Shown: one piece after another, positions 19,350 to 28,956 of the stretch
How the letters are laid out: the number at the start of each line of letters is the position of its first letter
How positions within the stretch are numbered: the first letter of the stretch is position 1
Made by a program: the position numbers and the translations under genes
Notes under the pieces: generated by a model
Told to the model about the DNA's origin: nothing
What the model saw: the letters and a program-made list of their open reading frames with translations, nothing else
Databases searched by the model: none
Source: Achromobacter pulmonis
GTDB taxonomy: Bacteria; Pseudomonadota; Gammaproteobacteria; Burkholderiales; Burkholderiaceae_B
DNA length: 64,000 bases
Assembly: GCF_902859765.1 (NCBI RefSeq)
Contig: NZ_CADIJV010000015.1
Coordinates: 1-64,000 of the forward strand
Reading direction: 5' to 3'

Positions 19350-20855
19350 ATGTCTATAAAGAAATTGCTTGCAATGTTGGGGCGGCGACGGCCGGCCCCC
19401 GAATTCCGGGAGGCTTGGCACAGCTGGGATCAGCATCCCTGGAAGCATCCCTGGTTGACGTCGAAGAACCTGCGGCAGATGCGCGATTACAGCCGTGACT
19501 TTTTCGAGCGCGAAATCCAAAAAACCGCCAACATGGACGTGCGTAAGCTGAAGATCGGCTTCTGTGGGAATTTGGCGAACAATCTGTATTTTCGGGCGCG
19601 CCCGCTTCGCCGCGAGGGACTCGATATAGATATTTTCCTCCATCCAGATGACAAATTTGTGATGGGACAGCCTGCATGGGAAGAATTTGATGGTGTCCTC
19701 AATGGTCCTGCGACCATGCAGGAGCTGGAGGCTATCGGCGTGCATTTGCAGGAGGTGCCTGGGGTCTACGCACGGTTGCCGGACGAAGCGGATACGTCGC
19801 TGCCACTTCCATTTCTGCGCGATTACGACAAGAGTCACTTTCTTCCGTACGTGGAAGGGCCTTACCGGGCTACGCTACGGGCGTTGCACCAGAAAGACGT
19901 TCTATGGGGCGCTCAGTCAACTTATCTGTCTTACTTGGCCAATCGGCCTTACGTCGTTTCGCAGACGGGTGGTGATATCTGGCTGGAGGCATCGCGCGAT
20001 GACATGTTGGGTCATCTGCAGCGTTTGGCTTACGCGAATGCGCGGGTATTCGTGGTTTCGAATCCGTGGAGCTATGCGCACGCTCGCCGCTACGGTTTCA
20101 GGAATTTGATCTATCTGCCCATGACGCTGGACCAGACGCAGTACTGTCCAGGCCATGGGGCTTCGCGCAAGGAGTGGGAAGCAAGCACGGATGGCAATTT
20201 TTTCGTTCTCACCACCTCGCGGTTGGATGAAAGAAACAAAGGCTCATCCCTGGCGATAGCAGGATTCGCCGAGTTTGCGAAACGCTGCCCAGGTGCGCGG
20301 CTCGTGGCCCCTGGTTGGGGCAAAGATCATAGTCTTGCGGAGGGTGCCCTCGCCAAGTTGGGCATCGCAGATCGCATGATTTGGTTACCACTTTCAGGCA
20401 AGGAAAAAGTCCGAGATTACTTGCGCAGTGCCGATGTGTTCATCGATCAATTCGTCCTGGGATATTTCGGAGCGGCCGGATTGGAAGCCATGGCAACGGG
20501 TCTCCCCGTAATTGGCCGTACCGAGATGGCCCAATATGAGGCCCTGTGCGAGACGGGCGCGCCGCCTATTCTGCAGGCCGCAAGTGCAGTGGAGGTGGCG
20601 CAAGCGCTTGTGGGGTTGCAAGCCAACTCTGCTATGCGACAGAAAATTGGCGAGAATTCTCGAAAATGGTTCCTAAACAATCATGGATCTAGCCGCTGGT
20701 ATCCGCAGTATCAGGCTCTGTTCAATGCTACCGCTGCCAATCAACGCGTGAATTGGCGACGGTCGCCTTTGAGCGCTCCGCTCGGCAGTGATGAGATCGA
20801 ATATCATCGCACCGGATTGGCTGCCGCTCCGCCTTTTCCGAACTATCAGTGGTAG
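19350..20855 (+). CDS. GT4-like glycosyltransferase (DQ-motif group, 1)
   Basis: A 501-residue protein. After about 60 poorly conserved residues, the GT-B N-domain begins KIGFCGNLANNLYFRARPLR. The C-domain has the donor-binding segment VFIDQFVLGYFGAAGLEAMA followed by TGLPVIG. The usual GT4 E-x7-E is altered: a DQ pair replaces the first Glu region. The start of the N-domain is clearly similar to that of the protein at 31507-33081 (LFIDNIANNAYLNAKALRR). Seven bases follow the NodB-like gene, in the same operon. Confidence 0.85.
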   Translation: MSIKKLLAMLGRRRPAPEFREAWHSWDQHPWKHPWLTSKNLRQMRDYSRDFFEREIQKTANMDVRKLKIGFCGNLANNLYFRARPLRREGLDIDIFLHPDDKFVMGQPAWEEFDGVLNGPATMQELEAIGVHLQEVPGVYARLPDEADTSLPLPFLRDYDKSHFLPYVEGPYRATLRALHQKDVLWGAQSTYLSYLANRPYVVSQTGGDIWLEASRDDMLGHLQRLAYANARVFVVSNPWSYAHARRYGFRNLIYLPMTLDQTQYCPGHGASRKEWEASTDGNFFVLTTSRLDERNKGSSLAIAGFAEFAKRCPGARLVAPGWGKDHSLAEGALAKLGIADRMIWLPLSGKEKVRDYLRSADVFIDQFVLGYFGAAGLEAMATGLPVIGRTEMAQYEALCETGAPPILQAASAVEVAQALVGLQANSAMRQKIGENSRKWFLNNHGSSRWYPQYQALFNATAANQRVNWRRSPLSAPLGSDEIEYHRTGLAAAPPFPNYQW

Positions 20856-20958
20856 CATCTGCCGTCGTAGCAAGCGCTTCGCCATGATTTATTTCCGCAA
20901 GTTGATACCAACCAGTTTTCGGCACGCTCTAGGCCGGATTCCGTAGGAGAATGAGGAA

Positions 20959-21930
20959 ATGGCAGGTAGCCGGACGCAGGGATTTGAAACCAGGGCGGTG
21001 CGCGCGATACGCCGCCGGTTGTATCGCATCAGGGACCGCATCATGGGACCCGATCCACGGGTTGCCGCAGTGGTGCAGGATAAAGTCCATGCTCTGGAAG
21101 AGCGGCTCGTGGAGCAGCTTACCTATCTCCAGAACGAGATAAGCGAGGCAAGGCAATACCTCCGATTCCTGTTGGGGGAGTCCGATCGGTATCACCAATG
21201 GATGAATCAGACTAGGGCCAGCTTCAATACGCAGTGGGATATGCTTCCTGAAGGCGCCCACTTGGTCACGGACGAAGCCTTTGTGGCAAATTCCGGCAAG
21301 CTGATAGAGACTTACACGCAGTTGCCAGCTTCGTGGTTCAAGGGTAAATCGATCCTGGACGCGGGTTGCGGTAATGGCCGCTGGGCTTATGCGTTGTCCC
21401 GGCTGGGCGCTAATGTCATGGCCGTGGATCAGTCGGAGCACGGGCTGCGGAACGTACGGCGCTTGTGCGAGGAATTTCCTGGTTTTCGTCACCGAGCAGT
21501 GAATCTGCTGGAACCTCTTCCGTTTAATGACCAGTTCGACCTAGTGTGGTCGTACGGCGTATTGCACCACACGGGCGACACCAAGCGGGCGTTCGACAAT
21601 ATTTTGCCCGCCGTCAAAGCAGATGGTTCGATGTTCCTGATGCTGTACGGCGAGCCTTGCCGAACGGGGGAGTACGCCGAGATCAATACCTATGTGCAAC
21701 ATCGCCGCGCCACGGCCGCAATGACCTTTGCCGAAAAGGTGCAATACCTGAAAAGTATCTATCCTGCGGAGTTGGTGCATGGGTACTTCGACGCGATCAG
21801 CCCTGCCATAAATGATCTTTATCGGTACGACGAGATTCTGGACTGGTTGAACCTGTCTGGTTTCTCTCGCGTCAGCCGGACGCTGGATAGTCGCAATCTG
21901 CACATCATGGCGCACCGTAACGGCGGGTGA
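20959..21930 (+). CDS. class I SAM-dependent methyltransferase with N-terminal coiled coil
   Basis: A 323-residue protein. Residues about 35-70 (HALEERLVEQLTYLQNEIS) form a probable coiled coil, after a basic start. The SAM domain has motif I LDAGCGNGRWAYAL, VMAVDQSEHGLRNV, and the post-motif FDLVWSYGVLHHTGDTKRA. The C-terminal part (LVHGYFDAISPAINDLYR) is typical of methyltransferases in glycan clusters. GAGGA at 20952-20956 just before ATG 20959 is a good ribosome-binding site. A 103-bp gap upstream could hold an internal promoter. Confidence 0.85.
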   Translation: MAGSRTQGFETRAVRAIRRRLYRIRDRIMGPDPRVAAVVQDKVHALEERLVEQLTYLQNEISEARQYLRFLLGESDRYHQWMNQTRASFNTQWDMLPEGAHLVTDEAFVANSGKLIETYTQLPASWFKGKSILDAGCGNGRWAYALSRLGANVMAVDQSEHGLRNVRRLCEEFPGFRHRAVNLLEPLPFNDQFDLVWSYGVLHHTGDTKRAFDNILPAVKADGSMFLMLYGEPCRTGEYAEINTYVQHRRATAAMTFAEKVQYLKSIYPAELVHGYFDAISPAINDLYRYDEILDWLNLSGFSRVSRTLDSRNLHIMAHRNGG

Positions 21931-21974
21931 CGCGGTCGGGGGTGTTATCTCTGCGCGGCCCCGGGCCTGCCGTG

Positions 21975-23372
21975 CTAGTGCAAGGCAGAAGTTCGCTCGA
22001 GCTGCTCCAGCAGGGTGGAAGCCAAGGCCGCCGCCTGCACGCGAAGTTCAGGCACCGCTGTGGTTTCCCATAGATGCCCTTTCATGGGAGGACCGATCGT
22101 GAACAGGGTGGGAGAGGCCTGCCCGGTAGCGTTGATCAAGGCGCCCTTGGCGTTCGTGGCGAGACCGAATCCGATCGGATTGGACTGCACACAGCCCTGC
22201 GCGAACAACTGCCGGAGCAGGGGGGCATCGAGTTGCTTCAGGTTGGGTTCTGGACCGGTGCAATACACAATCTGATCCACTTCCAATGGCAGCGCTGGTT
22301 GGCCGTGGCGTTGGAGTGTGGCGATCACGCCTCCTGTCGAATCGGTTTCGTGTCTTGTCACGCGCGCCCGGTGCACGACGATGGATCCATCGCTCAGGGC
22401 AGCGCGAAAGATGTCATCGATCTGTGCCGCAGTCCGATGCCGATGATTATCCCAGTAGGGCCGGACATGGCGCATGAACATCTTGCGGTCGGAGAGGGAA
22501 AGCGATTGCCAGAGGCGGGCGTTGTGAGGCCGCATCGCGTCAATGACGCTGCGCCAATCGCCACCTTGTGCCATGTGCGTGGCGATGCGTTGGCGGACTT
22601 CGCGCACGAGTGCCCGCAGATTGCTGCCCTGGAGAGCCCCACTTTCCAGTATGGCGAGTTGCCCATATGGGCGGTGGCGCCGCGGTGTCAGGCCGCGGCG
22701 GGAAGCGATGTGGATCCTTCCGGTGTAATGGTTTGCGCGTAGTGCAACGACCAGATCCAACGTGGTCAGGCCGGAACCGACCAACAGGCATCGGCGGGTT
22801 TGAAGCAGGGCTTCAAGAACGTGAGGTGCCCACGGATTGCGATGGCACACGTTAGGCGCAGCCGCGGGTTCCATCGGGCGCGTCTGGGCAAAATTGCCCA
22901 ACGCGAGCACACAGAGGTCGGCGTGCCAGTGGGCGCCAAGGTGCGTCGTGATGTTGTGGCCTTGGTGGGCTGGCACCAAGCAAGTGACTTCGTCCGTCAC
23001 TATTTCAACCGCATGGCGATGCGGGGCGGTGGCGATGGCTTCCTGTAAAACTTGAGTCAGGTAGCGCCCGTACCAGGCTCTGGGAAGGAACGCAGTGGCG
23101 GCAATCTCGGGAACCCATGGGGCCTCGACTCGGCAGTTCGCTGTAGCCCAGTTGAGAAAATGGTCGGGCTGGTCGGGAAGTGCGCTCATCGAGCCGGCAG
23201 GTACATTGAGCAGATGACAGATCTGTGTGGCGCTGTACGCCAAGCCTTTGCCGACTTGATTGGCTGTCTTTTCGACGAGACGAATGTGTAGCGGCATCGT
23301 AGCGCTGCGCAGCAGATGAACTGCGGTCAACGAGCCGCTGAAGCCGGCACCGACAATTGTGATTTGCTTCAT
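21975..23372 (-). CDS. YdhS-like FAD/NAD(P)-binding oxidoreductase
   Basis: A protein of about 465 residues with two dinucleotide-binding motifs: N-terminal ITIVGAGFSGSLTAVHLL (FAD) and mid-protein CLLVGSGLTTLDLVVAL (NAD(P)). It also has CHLLNVPAGSMSALPDQPDHF and PRAWYGRYL, typical of the NAD_binding_9 group that includes E. coli YdhS. The reaction is unknown. The ATG at 23372 gives the normal MKQITIVGAG start; an in-frame ATG lies at 23387. It is divergent from the cysD fusion gene and shares its promoter region with it, suggesting a link to sulfur or sulfate-ester metabolism, which is inference. Confidence 0.8.
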   Translation of the reverse strand: MKQITIVGAGFSGSLTAVHLLRSATMPLHIRLVEKTANQVGKGLAYSATQICHLLNVPAGSMSALPDQPDHFLNWATANCRVEAPWVPEIAATAFLPRAWYGRYLTQVLQEAIATAPHRHAVEIVTDEVTCLVPAHQGHNITTHLGAHWHADLCVLALGNFAQTRPMEPAAAPNVCHRNPWAPHVLEALLQTRRCLLVGSGLTTLDLVVALRANHYTGRIHIASRRGLTPRRHRPYGQLAILESGALQGSNLRALVREVRQRIATHMAQGGDWRSVIDAMRPHNARLWQSLSLSDRKMFMRHVRPYWDNHRHRTAAQIDDIFRAALSDGSIVVHRARVTRHETDSTGGVIATLQRHGQPALPLEVDQIVYCTGPEPNLKQLDAPLLRQLFAQGCVQSNPIGFGLATNAKGALINATGQASPTLFTIGPPMKGHLWETTAVPELRVQAAALASTLLEQLERTSALH

Positions 23373-23522
23373 GGTAGAGAGGGCCATGGAGTGCGCAGCG
23401 TGAACTGCCGGGCTGAGTTTGTCGCAATATGCGTCTTTGTAAATATTTTACGATATTTTTGGGTGTCATGATGTTGTTTTGGTAAAATTTCAAAAAAATT
23501 GAATATTGCGACAGAGGTTGGC
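23373..23522. promoter_or_regulatory. AT-rich divergent promoter region with long inverted repeat
   Basis: The most AT-rich non-coding stretch in the window, between the divergent oxidoreductase and cysD fusion genes. An exact 11-bp inverted repeat, TGTCGCAATAT at 23420-23430 and ATATTGCGACA at 23503-23513, flanks it. Between them is a palindrome GTAAA-TAT-TTTAC (23439-23451). AGAGG at 23513-23517 is a ribosome-binding site for ATG 23523. The symmetry suggests an operator for one regulator controlling both directions; the regulator is unknown. Confidence 0.55.
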
Positions 23523-24983
23523 ATGGCGACAGACAATTTGCTTGGCCTGGATACTCTCCAGGTTTGGGACACCGACCAGGCGTTTCATCACTTGAATGCG
23601 CGGGGACTGGCGGCGACCAAGCGCACGGCCGAACGCAGGCTGCATGAGTTGGGGATCCTGCCGCCAATCCTTACCGCAGATGCACTACGGTGTGAAAGTG
23701 GCGAGCCGCCATTGCCGCAGGTGCTGGCACAGGAATTGGAACGCGCGCGGGCCAAACGTAAGCTGGTCCTGTTCGCTCAATTGGCTAGCTTGCCGACTCA
23801 GCATATCTGTTTGTATGCCAATGACGCGCGAGGGGCCCACTATTGGGTGCCGCTGAGCGGTTCTGCTAACCCGGAGCAGGCCGAAGTGGAAGACTGCTTG
23901 CATCGCCTGGGCCAGCATGTTGGCAAGCCCGTCGCTGTGTTTCCGCATGGGGCGTTGGTGCCATATTGCAGGGCGTTCAAGCTCAAGCCCGCTGATCATC
24001 TGGAGGTCAGTGTGCTGAGCTATCCCGTGCCGCTGATCTTGAGCGGGCAGCGGGGGGAGGACGACCTACCGTCGGCGCATCGCCAATCGATGCCGCATCT
24101 TGACCAGCTCGAAGCCGAAAGCATCCATATCATTCGCGAGGCCTTTGCCGAATCTGAGCACCCGGCGATGTTGTATTCGGTGGGCAAGGACAGCACGGTC
24201 ATGCTGCACCTCGCTCGCAAGGCGTTCTATCCCGCGCCCCCTCCCTTTCCTCTACTGCATGTCGATACACGCTGGAAGTTCCGGGAGATGTACCAGTTTC
24301 GCGACCACATGGCGAGCGAGAGTGGCATCGAGTTGCTTGTATATACCAATCCTGAAGCCATCGCCAAGAACATCAATCCTTTCGATCACGGATCGGCGCT
24401 GCATACGGATATCACCAAGACCGAAGGCCTGAAGCAGGCACTGGATAAGTACCAATTCGACATGGTGTTCGGGGGGGCTCGCAGAGATGAAGAGAAGTCG
24501 CGTGCGAAAGAGCGGATTTTCTCGTTTCGTACTCAGACGCATCAATGGGATCCAAAGAACCAGCGGCCCGAATTATGGAATCTATACAATGCGCGTAAAC
24601 GCAAGGGCGAGAGCATCCGGGTCTTTCCCCTGTCGAACTGGACCGAATTGGATATCTGGCAGTACATCTATCGCGAGAATATTCCGGTGGTGCCGCTGTA
24701 TTTTGCTAGAGAACGCCCCGTGGTCATGCGCAACGGCATGTTGCTGATGGTGGACGACGCCCGTATGAGGCTGTTGCCAGGCGAGGTTGTGGAGAAGCGT
24801 AAAGTGCGGTTCCGTACTCTTGGTTGCTATCCGCTGACGGGTGCGATCGAATCCGACGCCACGTCATTGTCCGAGATCATCCTCGAATTGATCGGTGCGC
24901 GTAGTTCGGAACGGCAAGGGCGGGCGATTGATGCGGATGCGTCGGCCAGCATGGAAAAGAAAAAGCAGGAAGGATATTTCTGA
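23523..24983 (+). CDS. cysD: CysD-type sulfate adenylyltransferase subunit 2 fused to an unrecognised N-terminal domain
   Basis: A 486-residue protein. Residues about 192-486 are a full-length Cys[17 protein letters not shown], the PP-loop [54 protein letters not shown] and the C-terminal KKKQEGYF. CysD proteins are normally about 300 residues and begin at this LEAES segment. The first 190 residues are an extra domain I do not recognise, with a helical [16 protein letters not shown] stretch then an alpha/beta part. ATG 23523 has an AGAGG ribosome-binding site; a TTG 24 bases upstream is unlikely. With CysN it forms ATP sulfurylase (sulfate + ATP to APS). It shares one base with cysN. Confidence 0.92.
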   Translation: MATDNLLGLDTLQVWDTDQAFHHLNARGLAATKRTAERRLHELGILPPILTADALRCESGEPPLPQVLAQELERARAKRKLVLFAQLASLPTQHICLYANDARGAHYWVPLSGSANPEQAEVEDCLHRLGQHVGKPVAVFPHGALVPYCRAFKLKPADHLEVSVLSYPVPLILSGQRGEDDLPSAHRQSMPHLDQLEAESIHIIREAFAESEHPAMLYSVGKDSTVMLHLARKAFYPAPPPFPLLHVDTRWKFREMYQFRDHMASESGIELLVYTNPEAIAKNINPFDHGSALHTDITKTEGLKQALDKYQFDMVFGGARRDEEKSRAKERIFSFRTQTHQWDPKNQRPELWNLYNARKRKGESIRVFPLSNWTELDIWQYIYRENIPVVPLYFARERPVVMRNGMLLMVDDARMRLLPGEVVEKRKVRFRTLGCYPLTGAIESDATSLSEIILELIGARSSERQGRAIDADASASMEKKKQEGYF

Positions 24984-26911
24984 TGCCACGCAAGATACCG
25001 TCTACTCAAGCATCGCCCGCGCCTGCCGTGACCATGGAGGAATTCCTTGCGTCGCAGCAAAGTCAGGATACCCTCAGGTTTATCACTTGTGGCAGTGTCG
25101 ATGACGGCAAAAGTACGCTGATCGGAAGACTGTTGTGGGATTCCCAGCAGTTGTTCGACGACCAGCTGGCAACGCTAAAGAGCGAGTCGCTCAAGTATGG
25201 CACGCAGGGCGACGGCATCGACTTTGCATTGTTGGTGGACGGTCTGGCCGCTGAGCGGGAGCAGGGCATCACCATCGATGTCGCCTACCGCTATTTCGCT
25301 ACCCGGCAACGCAAGTTTATTGTTGCCGACACTCCCGGGCATGAGCAGTACACCCGAAACATGGTGACGGGAGCTTCGACGGCCGATGTTGCCATTTTGT
25401 TGGTTGATGCGCGCCAAGGGGTGCTCACACAAACACAGCGGCACAGTTATCTGGTGTCCCTCATGGGTATCCGGCACGTGGTGCTGGCCGTAAATAAAAT
25501 GGATCTGGTTGACTTTGACCCTTCAGTGTTCAAGCGGATCGTCGAGCGTTTCGAGACGTTTGCGAAACCGCTAGGCTTCGAGCAGATCGTAGCGGTGCCA
25601 TTGTCGGCTTTGAAGGGTGACAATGTGGCGCAACGTTCCACGCATATGCCATGGTACGGTGGGCCCACGCTCGTCAGTTACCTGGAGACGGTAAAGGTGC
25701 GCCATGCAGTGTCCTCGCGCTTGGTGTTTCCCGTGCAATGGGTGAACCGGCCCAACTCGTCGTTCCGTGGATTCTGCGGCACCGTGGCCGAAGGAACAGT
25801 AAAGGTTGGAGATGAGATCCGGGTGACCTCGTCGGGCCAGACAGCGAAGGTTGCCGAGATCGTCACGATGGATGATTCGCTGCCGGCGGCCCGTGCCGGA
25901 CAGGCCATCACTTTGCGCTTAGATCGTGAGATTGACGCTTCTCGGGGCGACGTAATCGCGGCCGCAGATCAGCCGCTGGAGATGACAGACCAATTCGAGG
26001 CTACGCTCGTCTGGATGGGTAACGACGCAGGCCTGGTGGGACGTAGCTATGACATCAAGTTGGCGACAACCTGGAGCACCGCTTCCATCACAGCGATCAA
26101 GTACCGAGTAGATGTCAACACGCTGACCCACGAGGCCACCAAGGCGTTGGCCTTGAATGACATCTGCGAGGTGAATATCGCCACGAGCAAGCCGTTGGTC
26201 TTTGACCGATACTCGGACTCCAAGACGCTGGGCAGTTTCATCCTCGTCGATCGCTACACGCACGCGACCGTCGGCGCAGGAATCATTCGGCATACGTTGC
26301 GCCGGGCCCAGAATGTGCACCGGCAAGCTCTGTCCATCACCCGTCAGGATCGCGAGCGACTGAATGGGCATCGCGGGAAAGTCGTTTGGTTTACCGGGCT
26401 GTCCGGGTCGGGAAAGTCCACGCTTGCCAATGCTCTGGAAATCGCATTATTTGAACGGGGGCGCCGGACCTATGTGCTGGATGGCGACAACGTCCGTCAA
26501 GGACTGAATCGGGATCTTGGGTTCACTGAGGCCGACCGGGTCGAGAATATCCGGCGTATTGCGGAATTGGCCAGGTTGATGATGGATGCGGGTCTGATCG
26601 TATTGACCGCATTCATCTCGCCATTCCGCCAGGAGCGGGATATGGCCCGTGAACTGATCGGCGCGGACAATTTCATCGAGATTTATGTCAGCACGCCGCT
26701 GGAAGTGTGTGAGCAGCGCGACCCCAAGGGCTTATACAAGAAGGCGCGCGCGGGACAACTGCCGAATATGTCAGGCATCGGCAGTGCCTACGAACCTCCA
26801 GCCAATCCCGACCTTTCGGTCAATAGTATTGACGCGCAGCAGATCCAGGCATTGACCACGGATGTCCTGGCGTGGCTGGATAAAGACTCCAGCGATTCGG
26901 ATGGGCGCTAG
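24983..26911 (+). CDS. cysN: bifunctional sulfate adenylyltransferase subunit 1 / adenylylsulfate kinase (CysN-CysC, NodQ-like)
   Basis: A 642-residue fusion. Residues about 25-450 are the CysN GTPase: P-loop [47 protein letters not shown]. Residues about 460-630 are APS kinase CysC: P-loop [50 protein letters not shown]. With the upstream CysD it turns sulfate into PAPS, the donor for sulfotransferases. Fusions of this kind (NodQ) supply PAPS for sulfated glycans in rhizobia. The stop codon overlaps the stop of the convergent sulfotransferase gene. Confidence 0.96.
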   Translation: MPRKIPSTQASPAPAVTMEEFLASQQSQDTLRFITCGSVDDGKSTLIGRLLWDSQQLFDDQLATLKSESLKYGTQGDGIDFALLVDGLAAEREQGITIDVAYRYFATRQRKFIVADTPGHEQYTRNMVTGASTADVAILLVDARQGVLTQTQRHSYLVSLMGIRHVVLAVNKMDLVDFDPSVFKRIVERFETFAKPLGFEQIVAVPLSALKGDNVAQRSTHMPWYGGPTLVSYLETVKVRHAVSSRLVFPVQWVNRPNSSFRGFCGTVAEGTVKVGDEIRVTSSGQTAKVAEIVTMDDSLPAARAGQAITLRLDREIDASRGDVIAAADQPLEMTDQFEATLVWMGNDAGLVGRSYDIKLATTWSTASITAIKYRVDVNTLTHEATKALALNDICEVNIATSKPLVFDRYSDSKTLGSFILVDRYTHATVGAGIIRHTLRRAQNVHRQALSITRQDRERLNGHRGKVVWFTGLSGSGKSTLANALEIALFERGRRTYVLDGDNVRQGLNRDLGFTEADRVENIRRIAELARLMMDAGLIVLTAFISPFRQERDMARELIGADNFIEIYVSTPLEVCEQRDPKGLYKKARAGQLPNMSGIGSAYEPPANPDLSVNSIDAQQIQALTTDVLAWLDKDSSDSDGR

Positions 26912-27915
26912 CTCCAGGTCTGGCTTTCGATGCGGGCGCGGAAGGCGGGGTAGTCCTCGAGTGCTCGTTCCAGCAGATTCCATTCGTTGGCTGGTAGCCG
27001 ACGTACGTCGGTGCTGTCGAAGGTCTCTGGACAGGTACGTTCCAGCGTCAGCTTGACGCCGCTGCTTTCGCATCGTTCCACGACTTCAGCGATGATGTGC
27101 CGAGGTTCGGCGCACAGGCGCTCGTAGGGGGCATGGATTAGTCGATGCGGTGCGACCTGACGCAGTTCGTCGTCCATCTCCCGCTGGATTTCGAGTGCCT
27201 GGAAGACGACCTGTTGGTGTGGCGAGTACTGAGTGATGGTTTCGTAGGTCGACGGACGCACTGACCACCATTGCTTCTCGTCACCGTATCGTTCCCGCCG
27301 CGCCATCAGTATGGACTGGGCGATGAACAGCGGGTTGCGGCGGCAGACGACGAATAGCGAAGTGGGCAGCGTTTGAGCGAGATAGCTTGCCTGCAATGTG
27401 CACCAAGTATTGTTCTTGAATACGAAAGGCAACTGCCGTACGGCTTCCAGGGCTCCCAAAGAGCGCCGCACGGCCACAGCGTCTATCTGCGCAAGTTGGG
27501 CGGGAGTGAGCCGATGAGTCGCCTGCCCACGGTCAAACCAGGCTGACCAGTAATAGCCGAATTCATGGGAATTGCTCCACCCTTTGGTTACACCGTGCGT
27601 GGAGGAAAAATCGATGCCATCGTTATCGCGGATTTTCAGTGCCTGTTCGATGATCGCACCGACCGCAGGCGTCTGCCAGAATCGCGCCAGGAAGTTGCTG
27701 GCATAGGCGAATCCGCCAGTGGCCGCCAGCATCTGGCCTGCCAGTGTGGTGCCTGCGCGGGGCGCACCGATGACAAGGACGATGGGCTGTGCTGGTTCGG
27801 GTGCATCCCGCTCGAGGGCGGCCTGGGCCGGAAGCAGCAACTGATTCATTTGGGCGACGCGCTGCTCATCAAGGGGGCGCTTGGCGTACTTTTCTGTGCG
27901 TTGCACTTCATCCAT
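26908..27915 (-). CDS. PAPS-dependent sulfotransferase
   Basis: A 335-residue protein. The 5'-phosphosulfate-binding P-loop-like motif is [16 protein letters not shown], and the 3'-phosphate-binding strand-helix is [16 protein letters not shown] (Arg and Ser in the expected places). These are the two signatures of the cytosolic/Stf0-type sulfotransferase fold. It would transfer sulfate from PAPS to a glycan hydroxyl or amine. It is convergent with the PAPS-forming cysD-cysNC genes, with overlapping stop codons, and is last in an operon after a FemAB-like and an aminotransferase gene. Acceptor unknown. Confidence 0.85.
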   Translation of the reverse strand: MDEVQRTEKYAKRPLDEQRVAQMNQLLLPAQAALERDAPEPAQPIVLVIGAPRAGTTLAGQMLAATGGFAYASNFLARFWQTPAVGAIIEQALKIRDNDGIDFSSTHGVTKGWSNSHEFGYYWSAWFDRGQATHRLTPAQLAQIDAVAVRRSLGALEAVRQLPFVFKNNTWCTLQASYLAQTLPTSLFVVCRRNPLFIAQSILMARRERYGDEKQWWSVRPSTYETITQYSPHQQVVFQALEIQREMDDELRQVAPHRLIHAPYERLCAEPRHIIAEVVERCESSGVKLTLERTCPETFDSTDVRRLPANEWNLLERALEDYPAFRARIESQTWS

Positions 27916-27927
27916 GTCTTGTGGAAC

Positions 27928-28956
27928 CTAACTGTGAGAAAAAATGGCGCGCGCCGCTGCCAGCACCATATCTTGGTCGTCGTCCGACAGCGCGGGATAC
28001 AACGGCAGGGATAGGGTTCGGTCGTACAGGGACTGTACCATGGGAAACGCCGTTTCGGTGGGGCGGAAATGGTGCAGCAAGCCGTCGACGGGGCGCCGGA
28101 CTGCCACGCCATGACGCGCAAATGCGGCGATGATGTGCTCCACCTCGAATCCGTCCGGTAGCTGTACGGCAAAGCGGAAGTACATGCCTTGGTCGACGCG
28201 CGGCGGGGGGAGAATGAGGGGGGTATCCGCCAATCCCGCTAGATACCTTTGTGCCAGCAGCTGTCGCCTATGCCAGACCGCCTGCAGCCGTTCCAGTTGA
28301 GACAAGGCCAGTGTGGCCTGCAAATCGGACAAGGGATAGAGGTTCAGCTTGTACGGTGACGAAGCGACGCGTTTTGCATCCACCAGCCGCTGCGCCAGCC
28401 CGGGCGAGCGTGTATGGGCAAGCCCGCCCTCTCCGGCGGCAACCACTTTGGTGGCCTCGAATGAGAATACCTGGATGTCGCCCTCAAAGGCGTGTACAGG
28501 TCCCAGCCATTGGGCCAGATCTTCAATGATGGGCACGCCATGGACTCGCAAAGGGTCGATAGTGGCCCGGATACCCATGACATACGGCACGATGATTGCC
28601 CTGGTGCACGGCGTGATCGCCGCCGCAGCGGCATCGGGACTGATCAAGTAGTCGCCTGCAATGTCGACCAGCCTGGCGACAGCTCCGAGTGACTCCACAA
28701 CGCCCAGAACTTCTGCACAGACATAAGTGGGAACCACCACGTCTGTACCAGCTCCGACACCGACGGCGCGCAAGGCCAGCAGCAACGCCTGGCTGCCGGA
28801 GCCGGTGGCCACTGCCGTGCCACCGCCTGCTCGCTCGAACCACTGCTCGAGCCGGCGGGTCGCAGTGCCCTCGTTGAGCATGCCCGATCTGAGGGCTGTA
28901 GTGATGGCCTCGCAGTCCTCGTCGGTAATCCAGGGGCGGCTATGCGGGATCATCAT
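27928..28956 (-). CDS. DegT/DnrJ/EryC1/StrS-family sugar aminotransferase (1)
   Basis: A 342-residue fold-type I PLP enzyme. It shows ATGSGSQALLLALRAVGVG (cofactor phosphate site), DVVVPTYVCAEVLG, the PLP-Asp region PIIEDLAQWLG, and the Schiff-base Lys in FSFEATKVVAAGEGG. It is shorter than most members (about 370-390), and WLGPVHAFEGDIQ replaces the usual Gln/Thr-rich region, so it is a divergent member. It should aminate a keto sugar nucleotide. The gene overlaps the upstream FemAB-like gene by 17 bp; 12 bases separate it from the sulfotransferase. Confidence 0.87.
   Translation of the reverse strand: MMIPHSRPWITDEDCEAITTALRSGMLNEGTATRRLEQWFERAGGGTAVATGSGSQALLLALRAVGVGAGTDVVVPTYVCAEVLGVVESLGAVARLVDIAGDYLISPDAAAAAITPCTRAIIVPYVMGIRATIDPLRVHGVPIIEDLAQWLGPVHAFEGDIQVFSFEATKVVAAGEGGLAHTRSPGLAQRLVDAKRVASSPYKLNLYPLSDLQATLALSQLERLQAVWHRRQLLAQRYLAGLADTPLILPPPRVDQGMYFRFAVQLPDGFEVEHIIAAFARHGVAVRRPVDGLLHHFRPTETAFPMVQSLYDRTLSLPLYPALSDDDQDMVLAAARAIFSHS

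Noticed and set aside
23499-23522. TTG start 24 bases upstream of the CysD fusion ATG
   Set aside because: It has no ribosome-binding site and overlaps the inverted repeat; ATG 23523 has AGAGG.
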